A DNA stretch of 64,000 bases from Candidatus Thalassolituus haligoni (lineage in GTDB: Bacteria; Pseudomonadota; Gammaproteobacteria; Pseudomonadales; Oceanobacteraceae). Positions 32,933 to 42,904 of the stretch are shown here, piece by piece (the stretch's first letter is position 1; each line of letters starts with the position of its first letter). The position numbers were made by a program, and so were the translations under genes. The stretch covers positions 1,333,001 to 1,397,000 of the forward strand of contig NZ_CP139482.1 in NCBI RefSeq assembly GCF_041222825.1. The letters are read 5' to 3'. The notes beneath the pieces were generated by a model. The model was not told where the DNA came from and made no database searches. It saw only the letters and a list, made by a program, of their open reading frames with translations.

Positions 32933-35900
32933 ATGTTTCGGAGCATGCCCCTGCGAGTCAGATATCTGGTGTTTGAGGTTGTGTTGCTGACGGTTGGCGG
33001 GTTGCTGACCCTGGCGGTCATGCTGAAACTGGAAAATTTTAATCAACAGCAGCTGCAACAGTCATTGACGCAGCAGGCTGAAGATATGGCGGATCAGGTT
33101 GTTAACCGCATTAACCTTTATGAATATGGCCTGCGCGGTATGCGTGGCGTGGTGTTGGTCGCAGGCGACCGGCTGAATGAACTGGCAATAAAAAGCTATG
33201 CCATGACGCGCAATCTGGATCAGGAATTTCCGGGAGCGCGGGGGTTTGGGTTTATACGTAAAGTCTCTGAGCAAGCATTGCCGGGTTACCTTGCTGATCA
33301 ACAGAAGGTGCGGGAACACTTTGGCATTCGCCAGATCCAGAGACACGAAGGCGACCGGTTTATTATTGAGTACATTGAGCCACTGCTTGGCAACGCTGAA
33401 GCCGTCGGTCTTGATATTGCCTCGGAGTCAGCGCGTCGTAATGCCGCTATCGCAGCGATGACATTGGGTGATGTGCAGTTAACGGCTCCCATTACTCTGG
33501 TACAAACTGCTGGTAAGCGGCTGCAATCCTTTCTGATTCTGCTACCGGTTTATCGTATCCCGGTGACGCCGCTGCAACCTGAAGAGCGTGAACAACAATT
33601 GCTTGGCTGGAGTTACGCCCCCTTGCTGATGGGGCAAGTGCTGGCCGATCTGAAGAAAAATGATGCCCTTGTCAGTCTGCGCTTTACCGATATAACCGAT
33701 AACCAACATCCGGAAGTATTTTATTCCACCCTGAAAGAATCCACATCAGACTCGTCCCAAGTAGTACAGGCGACTGCTGTCCAGCGTGCGGTTTTTGGCC
33801 GTCAGTGGCAAATAGAGGTGATCCCGCAGCCAGGGTTTGCTGCCAGTCTTCATCTGGTCTCACCGGTTCAGGTGGCCGTGGTGGGCGCGGTTGTTAACCT
33901 GCTCTTGGCCATGTTGCTGTATCTGCTGATCAGCGGGCGCATGCGTCGCGGGGAATACCTGTCACAGCGTCAACACCTGGCGGCGATTGTCGACGGTTCC
34001 GTTGATGGCATTGTCAGTACTGATGCCGATGGCATCATCACCAGCTGGAACAGTGGTGCCGAGCGTTTGTTGGGCTTTCCGGCCGAGACCATGCTGGGAA
34101 CGTCGCTGACGGAGCGCATTGTACCGGAGAACCTGCAGCAGGAAAGTGAACGTATCTTGACCTCGGTGGTGAAGCGGGGGTTGCATGTCCGGCCATTGGA
34201 AACCCGGCGTCTGGCTTTGGATGGTCAGCTGATTGATGTTTCGGTTTCGGCCTCGGGGATCCGCGATGCCAGTGGTCGTCTGGTTGGGTTGTCGCAGACC
34301 ATTCGTGATATTTCTCGCCAAAAGCAGGCGCAGGCGCATGTGCTTGAACTGCAGCACAAACTGGAACAACAAGTCGAACAACGCACTGGTGAGGCCGATC
34401 GGATCAACCAATTACTGCAGGGCGTTTTGCGTTCATCGTCAGAAGTCGGCATTGTCGCCACCACTAAAGAAGGTGTGATTACGCTGTTCAACTCGGGTGC
34501 CGAACGTATGTTGGGCTACTGTTCAGAGGAGATGGTTGGCATCCGTACACCAGTGATTTTTCATGACAGTGATGAACTGAAACAACGGGCACAGCAGCTG
34601 ACGGAAGCCCTCGGCGTATCGGTTGACGGTTTTGATGTGCTGGTGGCGTTACCCGAACGGGAAGGCGCAGAAACCCGCGAGTGGACCTACATGACGCGCC
34701 AGGGCAAGCGCTTGACGGTGAGTGTATCGGTCACGGCAATTTGCTCTGAAAACAGCAACGAGGTGACAGGGTATCTGGGCATTGTCTTTGATATCACTCA
34801 TCGCAAACGCACCGAAATGAAATTGCAGCAAAGCCTCAAGACGACCCAGGCCATTCTCGATACTGCCGTCAATCCGATTATCACCATGGATCGTTCCGGT
34901 AACATCAAGCTGTTTAATCCGGCGGCAGAACAGCTGTTCGGTTACTCGTCCGGGGAAATCATCGGCAGCAGTATCCGCATGTTGATGCCGCCGTCGGTCG
35001 ATGCCGTCACGGATAATTTCATGCATTCACTGCTGATCGATATCGAAGCCTTTGCAGGCAGTAACCGTACATTTGAGCAGGAAATTCAGGCGATGCGTCA
35101 TGATGGCAGCCTGTTTCCGGCGCAGATCAGCTTTGGTGCTGTAGAACAGGATGGCGGTCTGATTGTGGTCGGCGTGTTGACCGATTTATCCGAGCACTAT
35201 CAGCATCAGCGCGTGGTTCAAAGTGCTATCAGCCAATTGGAAATGGCCGCTGAAGTGGCGGAATTGGGGGTCTGGAGCTGGGATACCGATACCGAGCTAC
35301 TGACTTGGAATGATCGTATGTTCAGCCTGTATCAACAGCCGGTTGAGTTGAAAAATGAAGACTTGGAACTGGAGCGCTGGTCGGAACGAGTACACCCGGA
35401 CGATCAGGTTATGGCTGAGTCGTTGCTGCGAACCTGCATGGATGTTGGCTATTTTGACACTGTGTTCCGGATTGTCTGGCCCGATGGCAACATCCGGCAT
35501 ATCCAATGCGCTGCTCGTGCCGAGCGCGCCAGTCATGGTCGGGTGATTCGTATCACCGGCATCAATCAGGACATCACCGAACAGATACTGCATGAAGCAC
35601 ACCTGCGGTATGCCAGAGATCAGGCCGATGCCTCCAGTGCGGCTAAATCCGCCTTTCTGGCCAATATGAGTCATGAAATCCGTACCCCCATGACCGCTGT
35701 GTTGGGCATGCTGGCCCTGTTACAACAAAGCCAGCTGACCGAGCGCCAGTCGGATTACCTGTCCAAGGCGCAGAATGCCGGGCGTTCGCTGCTGCTGCTG
35801 CTAAACGATGTGCTCGATTATTCCAAAATCGAAGCCGGTAAATTAGCGCTGGATGTTCACCCCTTCGATATGAACGAGCTGTTACGTACTCTGGGTGTTG

Positions 35901-37882
35901 TGATGGCAGGAAATCTGGGCCAAAAACCGGTTGAACTGGTGTTTGATATTACCCCCTGCTTACCCGTTCAATTCGAAGGGGATAGCAAGCGCTTGTTGCA
36001 GGTATTGATCAACCTGGCGGGCAATGCGCTGAAGTTTACGCCGTCAGGCCATGTCATGGTCAGGGTCAGTATTTTGGCCGACAGTGAACCGTCGATGGAT
36101 TTGAGAATTGAGGTTATCGATACCGGGATCGGTATCTCCGACGAACAGCAGCAACGTATTTTCTCCGGCTTTATTCAGGCCGAAGCGTCAGTCAGTCGGC
36201 ATTTTGGTGGCACCGGGCTGGGGCTGGTCATTTGCAAGCGCCTGGTGGAGCTGATGGGCAGCGAGTTGCAGCTGGAAAGCAGGCAGGATAGGGGCAGCCG
36301 TTTCTGGTTCGATGTAAAACTGCAACGGACGGACAATCGCAGCACATATCTGGCCTCTGCCGAAAATCCGCCCCGCCGGGTGTTACTGGTTGAAAACAAA
36401 TCGCTGGTGGCAACACCGTTAATGCGTCTGGGCGAAGCGGCACACTGGGAAATGGTTCAGGCATTGGATGGGATTGCTGCGGTTGACTATATTGAGCAAG
36501 CCAACCAGCGTGAGCAGCCAGTGCATCTGGTGCTGCTGGATGCATCGATAGTGGGTATCCGGGTTGAGGAATTAATCTTGCGACTCAGGGTTGCACCATT
36601 AATGGGCCAGGCTCCTGCGGTCATTGTCCTTGGCGTCCTGGATGATCATTGTCAGCCCTTGTCCGAAGCGGCAGAAGAGGTTGCCTTCCTCTGTAAACCG
36701 GTGACGCCAGCAGAATTGTATCACGTTGCCAACGAGCTGCTGAACGGCAAGCAGATCGACGACAACGTCATCACCGGCTTGGCCAAACCCCGGCTTGAGG
36801 GCGTGAATTTACTGGTCGTGGAAGATAACGGCATCAATCGTGAAATAGTCAGTGAATTGTTACGACTGGAGGGCGCTCGGGTGGATCTGGCTGAAAGTGG
36901 ACAGGAAGGCGTGAATCGCGTTAGCGACAATGCGCGACCTTACGACCTGGTACTGATGGACATCCAGATGCCCGGCATGGATGGCCTGGAAGCGACCCGA
37001 TTGATTCGTACCCGTGTCAGCAAGGAACAATTGCCGATACTGGCCATGACCGCCAATGTGTCACTGGATGACTATGCTGAATGTATTGAGGCGGGTATGA
37101 ATGGGCATGTGGGCAAGCCGATCGATCTCGATCGTATCGTCACAGCCATTCTTGCTACCATTGATCCTGCCAGATCTCCGTCCCGACCGGTAATGGCGAA
37201 CGACCAGCAAAGTGGTGGTGAGACTGACGTACTGGTCGAGCCACTTGCTACCATTTTGCGCCGCTTCGGTGGCAAACAGGAGATCTACACGCGTTTGCTG
37301 GCGACGATAAAAGAAGATTTTGGCGTACTGCTGGAAAAACTGGCGCTGCAGCTGCAGTCGGCGGGCTGGCCCGAGGCCGCTGCCACACTGCATGCCCTGA
37401 AAGGCAATGCAGGCACGATGGGGGCGATCGGTCTGGCCAAGCGTGCTGCGGCGCTGGAGCCGGTGTTTGTGCAGGCCGGTTCGGAGGGGAACAACCTGCC
37501 GGATAGCGATAGCCTGATCGCCGAATTGAGGCACTTGTCTGAGCGCTCTGTCGTGGCATTACAGCAAGCGGTGCAGGCGCTTGATGGTATGCCGGAGGCA
37601 AAAGCAATGGCCGGGAGCCTGGTCTCGAGCCAGCCTGGTGTGTATGACAGGCCCCTGAGCTCTGTGACAGGCGAAGAGGATCAGGAAATAGCAAACTGGC
37701 TGAACAGTCTTGATGCCAGCCTGGACAATGGCGATATGAAGGTCGTGGAAATGGTGGAATGCTGTCCAGAAGTGATCCGCTCTGCTTATCCGCAATGGCT
37801 GGAGCCGTTGATTATGCAGATTGGAAGTCTTGAATTTGAACAGGCCAGGCAGACACTGCGCCAGATGCGGGGGGATCAATGA
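32933..37882 (+). CDS. CHASE-PAS hybrid sensor kinase with two receivers and HPt
   Basis: Very large membrane kinase of 1649 residues. TM1 (LVFEVVLLTVGGLLTLAVM), a periplasmic CHASE domain (RGFGFIRKV; GLDIASESARRNA) and TM2 (VVGAVVNLLLAMLLYLLIS) are followed by four PAS domains (starting near 345, 495, 640 and 770). HisKA (SAFLANMSHEIRTPM, near residue 905), HATPase (DTGIGIS; GGTGLGLVICKRL), a divergent receiver (VLLVENKS) and a canonical receiver (LLVVEDNGINREI; LMDIQMPGMDG) come next. The C-terminal HPt has an intact His (LHALKGNAGTMGA). CHASE domains sense small extracellular ligands. Its stop overlaps the REC-GGDEF start by ATGA, so the two are coupled and probably form one phosphorelay. 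Confidence 0.93.
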   Translation: MFRSMPLRVRYLVFEVVLLTVGGLLTLAVMLKLENFNQQQLQQSLTQQAEDMADQVVNRINLYEYGLRGMRGVVLVAGDRLNELAIKSYAMTRNLDQEFPGARGFGFIRKVSEQALPGYLADQQKVREHFGIRQIQRHEGDRFIIEYIEPLLGNAEAVGLDIASESARRNAAIAAMTLGDVQLTAPITLVQTAGKRLQSFLILLPVYRIPVTPLQPEEREQQLLGWSYAPLLMGQVLADLKKNDALVSLRFTDITDNQHPEVFYSTLKESTSDSSQVVQATAVQRAVFGRQWQIEVIPQPGFAASLHLVSPVQVAVVGAVVNLLLAMLLYLLISGRMRRGEYLSQRQHLAAIVDGSVDGIVSTDADGIITSWNSGAERLLGFPAETMLGTSLTERIVPENLQQESERILTSVVKRGLHVRPLETRRLALDGQLIDVSVSASGIRDASGRLVGLSQTIRDISRQKQAQAHVLELQHKLEQQVEQRTGEADRINQLLQGVLRSSSEVGIVATTKEGVITLFNSGAERMLGYCSEEMVGIRTPVIFHDSDELKQRAQQLTEALGVSVDGFDVLVALPEREGAETREWTYMTRQGKRLTVSVSVTAICSENSNEVTGYLGIVFDITHRKRTEMKLQQSLKTTQAILDTAVNPIITMDRSGNIKLFNPAAEQLFGYSSGEIIGSSIRMLMPPSVDAVTDNFMHSLLIDIEAFAGSNRTFEQEIQAMRHDGSLFPAQISFGAVEQDGGLIVVGVLTDLSEHYQHQRVVQSAISQLEMAAEVAELGVWSWDTDTELLTWNDRMFSLYQQPVELKNEDLELERWSERVHPDDQVMAESLLRTCMDVGYFDTVFRIVWPDGNIRHIQCAARAERASHGRVIRITGINQDITEQILHEAHLRYARDQADASSAAKSAFLANMSHEIRTPMTAVLGMLALLQQSQLTERQSDYLSKAQNAGRSLLLLLNDVLDYSKIEAGKLALDVHPFDMNELLRTLGVVMAGNLGQKPVELVFDITPCLPVQFEGDSKRLLQVLINLAGNALKFTPSGHVMVRVSILADSEPSMDLRIEVIDTGIGISDEQQQRIFSGFIQAEASVSRHFGGTGLGLVICKRLVELMGSELQLESRQDRGSRFWFDVKLQRTDNRSTYLASAENPPRRVLLVENKSLVATPLMRLGEAAHWEMVQALDGIAAVDYIEQANQREQPVHLVLLDASIVGIRVEELILRLRVAPLMGQAPAVIVLGVLDDHCQPLSEAAEEVAFLCKPVTPAELYHVANELLNGKQIDDNVITGLAKPRLEGVNLLVVEDNGINREIVSELLRLEGARVDLAESGQEGVNRVSDNARPYDLVLMDIQMPGMDGLEATRLIRTRVSKEQLPILAMTANVSLDDYAECIEAGMNGHVGKPIDLDRIVTAILATIDPARSPSRPVMANDQQSGGETDVLVEPLATILRRFGGKQEIYTRLLATIKEDFGVLLEKLALQLQSAGWPEAAATLHALKGNAGTMGAIGLAKRAAALEPVFVQAGSEGNNLPDSDSLIAELRHLSERSVVALQQAVQALDGMPEAKAMAGSLVSSQPGVYDRPLSSVTGEEDQEIANWLNSLDASLDNGDMKVVEMVECCPEVIRSAYPQWLEPLIMQIGSLEFEQARQTLRQMRGDQ

Positions 37883-38871
37883 ATACCGCAGGATCGTTTA
37901 ATGAATGGATTCCGGGGTTGGATCGACTGCCCCGTTTGCTGGTTGTGGATGATCAGCCACTGATTATCCGGGTATTGAATGAAATTTTTAAAAACGAATG
38001 CCAGGTATCAATGGCAACAGACAGTCGTCGAGTTATTGAAATTTGCCGCAAGCAGCAACCGGATCTGATCTTGCTGGATATCATGATGCCCGGCATTGAT
38101 GGTTATACCGTTTGCCGGCAGTTAAAAGCAGATGCCATGACCGCAGATATCCCCGTTATTTTTGTGTCATCACAGCAGGAAGTTGAAAATGAGCTGCGCG
38201 GATTTGATGTGGGGGCGGTGGACTTTATTACCAAACCCGTTAATCCGGTGCTGGTGTATGCCCGCGTGCGAACCCATATAGCGGTCAAGATTCAACGTGA
38301 CTTGTTGCGTGCCAGTGCCTTGCAAGACGGACTGACCGGCGTTTCCAATCGCCGTCGTTTTGAAGAGACGTTGGAGCTGAACTGGAAGCAGGACTTGCGC
38401 GAGCAGCGTGAACTGTCGCTGATCATGGTGGATCTGGACTACTTCAAACGTTACAACGATTATTATGGCCATCTTGAAGGGGATCAATGTCTGATCCGGG
38501 TTGCACAGACCATCAAGGCGGTGCTCAAACGCCCCAGTGACAGCTTGTCGCGTTATGGCGGTGAGGAATTTGTTTGCCTCTTGCCGGATACCAACCAGCA
38601 AGGCGCCAAAAAAGTCGCCAATGATATCCTCCTCAGTATTGAAACCCTGGCGATACCTCATGCGGAATCTCCCCTGGCATCACAGGTTTCTGTCAGCCTG
38701 GGAGGTGCAACGGTGAAACCAAATTTAACCATGAATCGCGCCGATCTGATCAAGGCCGCTGATATCCAGTTATATCAGGCCAAACAGCAGGGCAGAGGGC
38801 GCTATATGGGGATACAACTGCCAGCGGATGCTGCGGGTACGGATTGCCAAACCATCGTTCACGATGCCTGA
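37879..38871 (+). CDS. Response regulator diguanylate cyclase (REC-GGDEF)
   Basis: Cytoplasmic protein of 330 residues. The receiver is at about 18-135 (LLVVDDQPLIIRVL; phospho-Asp in LLDIMMPGIDG; Lys in ITKPV). The GGDEF domain is at about 155-315 (DGLTGVSNRRRFEE; MVDLDYFKRYND; active-site RYGGEEF). No inhibitory RxxD is obvious before GGEEF. It should make cyclic-di-GMP when phosphorylated. It starts inside the stop of the upstream CHASE kinase (ATGA), a strong sign that this kinase or its HPt domain is the phosphodonor. Confidence 0.95.
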   Translation: MNTAGSFNEWIPGLDRLPRLLVVDDQPLIIRVLNEIFKNECQVSMATDSRRVIEICRKQQPDLILLDIMMPGIDGYTVCRQLKADAMTADIPVIFVSSQQEVENELRGFDVGAVDFITKPVNPVLVYARVRTHIAVKIQRDLLRASALQDGLTGVSNRRRFEETLELNWKQDLREQRELSLIMVDLDYFKRYNDYYGHLEGDQCLIRVAQTIKAVLKRPSDSLSRYGGEEFVCLLPDTNQQGAKKVANDILLSIETLAIPHAESPLASQVSVSLGGATVKPNLTMNRADLIKAADIQLYQAKQQGRGRYMGIQLPADAAGTDCQTIVHDA

Positions 38872-39022
38872 CCAGTCAGTAACCGGTATCGCTGGGCGAG
38901 TGATTTATTCAATCTCAGACGGGTGACGTGCTGCATTTTCAGCAACATCCTCTAGTCTGAAAAGAGTTTGATTATTTATGGCCATGTGGAACAACATGCG
39001 TACAAGGACAGAGGGAACAGAT

Positions 39023-41023
39023 ATGAGCTTACTTTCACGCTTGTCAGTAAAAGGTAAATTGTTACTGATGATCACTGTGCCTCTGATTGCTCTGGTGTAT
39101 TTACTGGCCGAAGATGTGAGTGTGAGGTCGGTACAGAAAAGCGAAATGCAGGCGATTTCAGTGCTGGTTAATCTGGCCAGACAAAATAGTCTGCTGGCGC
39201 ATGAGTTACAAAAAGAACGTGGTCTGTCGGCCGGGTTCCTGGGGAGTCAGGGCACGTCATTCAGTGAGACACTGCCGCAACAACGGCGTGTCAGTGATGA
39301 CCAATTACAAGCCTGGGAAGTGCTGCTCGATCATACTGACCTGTCTGACTATCCCAAGGTAGCTGCGGTGATTACGACCGCCCAAGCCGACTTGCAGCGT
39401 TTGGCTGATGTACGCTCCGGTGTTGCAGGATTGGCACTCGACTTGCCCGATGCGCTGGCATTTTATACCGGTATTATCCGCCACTTGCTGGCGCTGTCGG
39501 CGATTGCGACGGACTATACCAGTGATGGTGCGATTTCCCGCCAATTGCAGGCCTATTACAATTTGCTGCAAGGCAAAGAGCGCGCCGGTATTGAGCGTGC
39601 GGTGTTGAGTAATGCCTTTGGTGCCAACGAGTTTTCAGCGGGCTTGTACCTCCGTTTTATCCGTCTGGAAACCGAGCAAAGCGCCTATCTTGACTCGTTT
39701 TATCAATTTTCCAATGCCGCAGGCAGACAACAATTTGACGCCTTTCTGGGATCGGCCTTCCAGCGTGCTGTTGCGGACTACCGTGCGATGGCGCATCAAT
39801 ATGCCACTACGGGCGGGTTCGGAGTGGCCGCCAGTGACTGGTTTGCTGCCTCGACCGCACGTATCAATCAACTCAAGGTACTGGAGAATGGACTCGAAGC
39901 CGTGTTGCTGGATACGGCCTCGTCTCGTCTGGCGGACGTCAGCCGTGCTTACTGGAACATTATTCTGCTCGGGCTGTTTTTCCTGATCCTCTCTACCGTG
40001 CTGACGCTACTGGTGTCCGGCATGTTTTATCGTCAGGTCAAGGTGCTGCATCAGCAAATTGTGGCCATCAGTCAGGGACTCGATCTGTCTCAGCGGGTGC
40101 CGGTCTACCTGAAGGATGAGTTGGGCGAAGTGGCGACCGCCTGTAATCAATTACTGGAGCGCATGGAAGAAACCGTTTCCCAGATTGCCATCAGCGCGAC
40201 AGAAATGAACCTGATCGCTATTCAGAATCACATGACTATTTCGCTGAGTACCCGAGGGATGCAGGTACAGCAGGATGAAACCTCGAGTGCTGCGACCGCT
40301 GTCAGTCAGCTGGAACAGGCGACGCAGGACATTGCCTACAGCATCCAGCAAGTGGCTGACCAGGCCAGCCAGGCCAATCAAACGGCCGACAGCAGCGGTG
40401 AAACGGTCGATCTCAGTCTGGGTTGTATTGAAAACCTCAATACCCAGATGAATCAGGCGGCGGAGGTGATTCAGGATTTGCACCGTTCCAGTGATGCCAT
40501 TGCCGGGGTACTGGAGGTGATCAAGGCTATTGCCGAGCAAACCAACCTGCTGGCGCTGAATGCTGCGATTGAAGCTGCCCGTGCGGGAGAGCAGGGCCGG
40601 GGGTTTGCTGTTGTCGCGGATGAAGTCCGGTCATTGGCGCAAAAAACACAAGAGTCTACTGCCGAAATCGGCCGGATTGTTGGCCGTTTCCAGCAAGATT
40701 CACAGCTCGCCTATCATTCTGTTGAAGAATCGCAGAAAGTGGCGCGGCAAACGGTCGAGCTGTCGGGTACCGTCGCCAGAGAGCTGGCCCAAATACGTTC
40801 CGCTGTCCGCAGTATCCGGGATATGTCTGATCAGGTGGCCGCAGCGGCAGAAGAGCAGGTGACGACCAATAAAGAGCTGGGCCAGAACATGATGGCTATT
40901 CAGCGTTCATCAGAGTCGACCGTGGCCACCGGCAAGTTTATGCGCAAGACCGGTGGCCAGCAGCGTGAACTGGCGGGCAATCTGATGACGCTGGCAGAGC
41001 GATTCCGCTTGCATCAGGATTGA
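39023..41023 (+). CDS. Methyl-accepting chemotaxis protein with NIT sensor
   Basis: Chemoreceptor of 667 residues. TM1 is [20 protein letters not shown]. The periplasmic helical NIT domain has its hallmark [20 protein letters not shown] domains are associated with nitrate/nitrite sensing, but other ligands are possible. TM2 ([20 protein letters not shown]), HAMP ([15 protein letters not shown]) and the signalling tip ([35 protein letters not shown]) follow. No CheR-docking pentapeptide is at the C-terminus. ATG at 39023 with AGAGGGA upstream. The last ten bases overlap the convergent esterase gene. Confidence 0.94.
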   Translation: MSLLSRLSVKGKLLLMITVPLIALVYLLAEDVSVRSVQKSEMQAISVLVNLARQNSLLAHELQKERGLSAGFLGSQGTSFSETLPQQRRVSDDQLQAWEVLLDHTDLSDYPKVAAVITTAQADLQRLADVRSGVAGLALDLPDALAFYTGIIRHLLALSAIATDYTSDGAISRQLQAYYNLLQGKERAGIERAVLSNAFGANEFSAGLYLRFIRLETEQSAYLDSFYQFSNAAGRQQFDAFLGSAFQRAVADYRAMAHQYATTGGFGVAASDWFAASTARINQLKVLENGLEAVLLDTASSRLADVSRAYWNIILLGLFFLILSTVLTLLVSGMFYRQVKVLHQQIVAISQGLDLSQRVPVYLKDELGEVATACNQLLERMEETVSQIAISATEMNLIAIQNHMTISLSTRGMQVQQDETSSAATAVSQLEQATQDIAYSIQQVADQASQANQTADSSGETVDLSLGCIENLNTQMNQAAEVIQDLHRSSDAIAGVLEVIKAIAEQTNLLALNAAIEAARAGEQGRGFAVVADEVRSLAQKTQESTAEIGRIVGRFQQDSQLAYHSVEESQKVARQTVELSGTVARELAQIRSAVRSIRDMSDQVAAAAEEQVTTNKELGQNMMAIQRSSESTVATGKFMRKTGGQQRELAGNLMTLAERFRLHQD

Positions 41024-41709
41024 TTTTGGCCCAAGCAGCCACTGAGAAAACGGCTGACGTCTTCAATTTCCGGGTACGAAACCTCGTGCTTCATCGGATA
41101 GCTGCGCCAGAGTGGTTGCAGGCCGTTGTGGCGCAGCTGTTCCAGCGCCACCATCGCCAGCGAGATCGGCACAACCGGATCCACCGTGCCATGGGCAACC
41201 ATGACTGGCAGCTGGCTATTGGCAGGATGAACCTTGAACGGATTCACCCGAGTGCCATCGGGAATGTAGGTGCTCAGAGCAATCAGCCCGCCGAGTGGCT
41301 GACCAAAGCTGGTTGCGGCCTGATAAGCAACCGCCCCTCCTTGGGAAAACCCGGCAAGCACAATTTTCCAGGAAGGTATGCCCATATCAATTTGTTGTTG
41401 AATCAGCTGATACAGCCGATTCACTGAGTCGGCCAGCTGATCCGGGTCGATGGTGCGTTTTGGCGTCATCGCCATAATATCGTACCAGGAGCGCATGGCT
41501 GCGCCATCGGCCATCGTGACTGGCCGTTTGGGGGCATGGGGGAAAATACAGCGCAGTTGTGATGTATCTATCAAGCTCGCCATATGCTGTACCACCGGCA
41601 CAAAATCGTAGCCGTCCGCTCCCAGGCCATGCAGCCAGATCAGACAGGCGCTGGCAGGATCTGCAGATGGCTCGAGCACAACTTGCTCAGGGGTTTCGGT
41701 CATTTTCAT
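41014..41709 (-). CDS. Carboxylesterase/phospholipase-family hydrolase
   Basis: Alpha/beta hydrolase of 231 residues in the Abhydrolase_2 (EstB/acyl-thioesterase) family. It has an oxyanion region [12 protein letters not shown], the nucleophile elbow [10 protein letters not shown] (Ser), the acid [10 protein letters not shown] (Asp) and the His in YPMKHEVSY. Family members hydrolyse short acyl esters and some thioesters; the natural substrate is unknown. Convergent with, and overlapping by ten bases, the chemoreceptor. No signal peptide. Confidence 0.93.
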   Translation of the reverse strand: MKMTETPEQVVLEPSADPASACLIWLHGLGADGYDFVPVVQHMASLIDTSQLRCIFPHAPKRPVTMADGAAMRSWYDIMAMTPKRTIDPDQLADSVNRLYQLIQQQIDMGIPSWKIVLAGFSQGGAVAYQAATSFGQPLGGLIALSTYIPDGTRVNPFKVHPANSQLPVMVAHGTVDPVVPISLAMVALEQLRHNGLQPLWRSYPMKHEVSYPEIEDVSRFLSGCLGQNQS

Positions 41710-41821
41710 GCGGTGTTTGTCTCAAGGGCAGGTGTCGTATGCAAGATAGCCAGAGGTAACAAGGCGTGCCGGATAATGGACATCAAGCCAAGTATCCGGC
41801 AGGCGAGGCAAACAGGGTCTG

Positions 41822-42349
41822 TCAGAAAAACAGACCTGCTTCAAGCTGGGCTTCTTCGGTCATCATGTCACGATGCCATTGTGGCTCAAACACCAGTTCG
41901 ACGTTGACGGCACTGACATTGGGGACTTTGGCGACCCGATATTTGACGTCGGAAATCAGTACTGGTCCCATGCCACAGGTCGGTGCGGTCAGTGTCATGC
42001 GGATGTTGACCTGATGACCGTCAATCTCTATGCCATAAATCAGACCCAGGTCGAGCAAATTGATGGGAATTTCCGGGTCGAAAATCGTCCGTAATGCTTG
42101 CTCAACCTGTTCTTTCCGAACCACGTTATCGCCGTGATCCTCGAAGACAATCTGTTCTGCTTGCAGGCCCAGCGCGGCCGCATCGGTGCCATCAACCCGC
42201 ATCATGTTGCCGTTAACGGTGACCGTATAATTGCCACCCAGTGCCTGATTGATGGTGACAAAGACACCGGGCGGAATGGTGGCAGGAATACCGGAAGGAA
42301 CCTGTCGCGCTGGACATGCAGCCAGCGAAACGACCATGCGTTTTTCCAT
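41822..42349 (-). CDS. sufT: Fe-S assembly protein SufT (DUF59/MIP18-like)
   Basis: Protein of 175 residues with a SufT-specific N-terminal domain (PSGIPATIPPGVFVTINQAL) and a C-terminal DUF59 domain (RTIFDPEIPINLLDLGLIYG; MTLTAPTCGMGPVL with the conserved Cys). SufT assists Fe-S delivery when demand is high. It is the last gene of the suf run, 167 bases after sufA on the same strand; the larger gap suggests it may have some independent expression. Confidence 0.93.
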   Translation of the reverse strand: MEKRMVVSLAACPARQVPSGIPATIPPGVFVTINQALGGNYTVTVNGNMMRVDGTDAAALGLQAEQIVFEDHGDNVVRKEQVEQALRTIFDPEIPINLLDLGLIYGIEIDGHQVNIRMTLTAPTCGMGPVLISDVKYRVAKVPNVSAVNVELVFEPQWHRDMMTEEAQLEAGLFF

Positions 42350-42516
42350 AAATGAAGCTACCTGTCGCTGAAATTTTGCTGAGTGGGTGCCGTTTTGATA
42401 CCGGCATCACGCCGGGTCAGTGCAATATCTCCGGACGTTCAGCAGTTGTGGCATGGATGGCACCTCAGCATGACCTCATGACCTGAAAAGGTACATACCA
42501 AGGAGACATGGCAAGG

Positions 42517-42876
42517 TTACACCGAAAAGGATTCACCGCAGCCACACAAATCACGGGCATTGGGATTGTTGAACTTGATGATGCTGTTCAGGCCTTCTTT
42601 GGTGAAGTCGATTTCGGTGCCACGGACATAGGCTCTGGCATCTTCGGCGACGTACAGGATCACGTCACTGGCGACCTGGACTACCTGGTCGCCAGGGCTG
42701 GAAGCATCAACAAATTCAATATCGTACTTGAATCCTGAACAGCCACTCTTTTTGACAGCCAGACGCACGCCGCTTTTGTCATTATTTTTGGCCAACATTT
42801 TGCGCACGTGTTGAATCGCCGCGTCGGTCATGCTGACTTCGGCAGCGGCGTTCGGGTCGTAGGTTTCAATACTCAT
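42517..42876 (-). CDS. sufA: A-type Fe-S carrier (SufA/HesB family)
   Basis: Carrier of 119 residues that accepts a cluster from the SufBCD scaffold and passes it to targets. The three conserved Cys are present: KKSGCSGFKY and the C-terminal CGCG. Start ATG at 42876 is preceded by GAGGA. It lies 28 bases after sufS, within the operon. ErpA and IscA are close relatives; the location decides for SufA. Confidence 0.93.
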   Translation of the reverse strand: MSIETYDPNAAAEVSMTDAAIQHVRKMLAKNNDKSGVRLAVKKSGCSGFKYDIEFVDASSPGDQVVQVASDVILYVAEDARAYVRGTEIDFTKEGLNSIIKFNNPNARDLCGCGESFSV

Positions 42877-42904
42877 GTGTGTGTCCTCAATCGGTCACGA
42901 ATCA

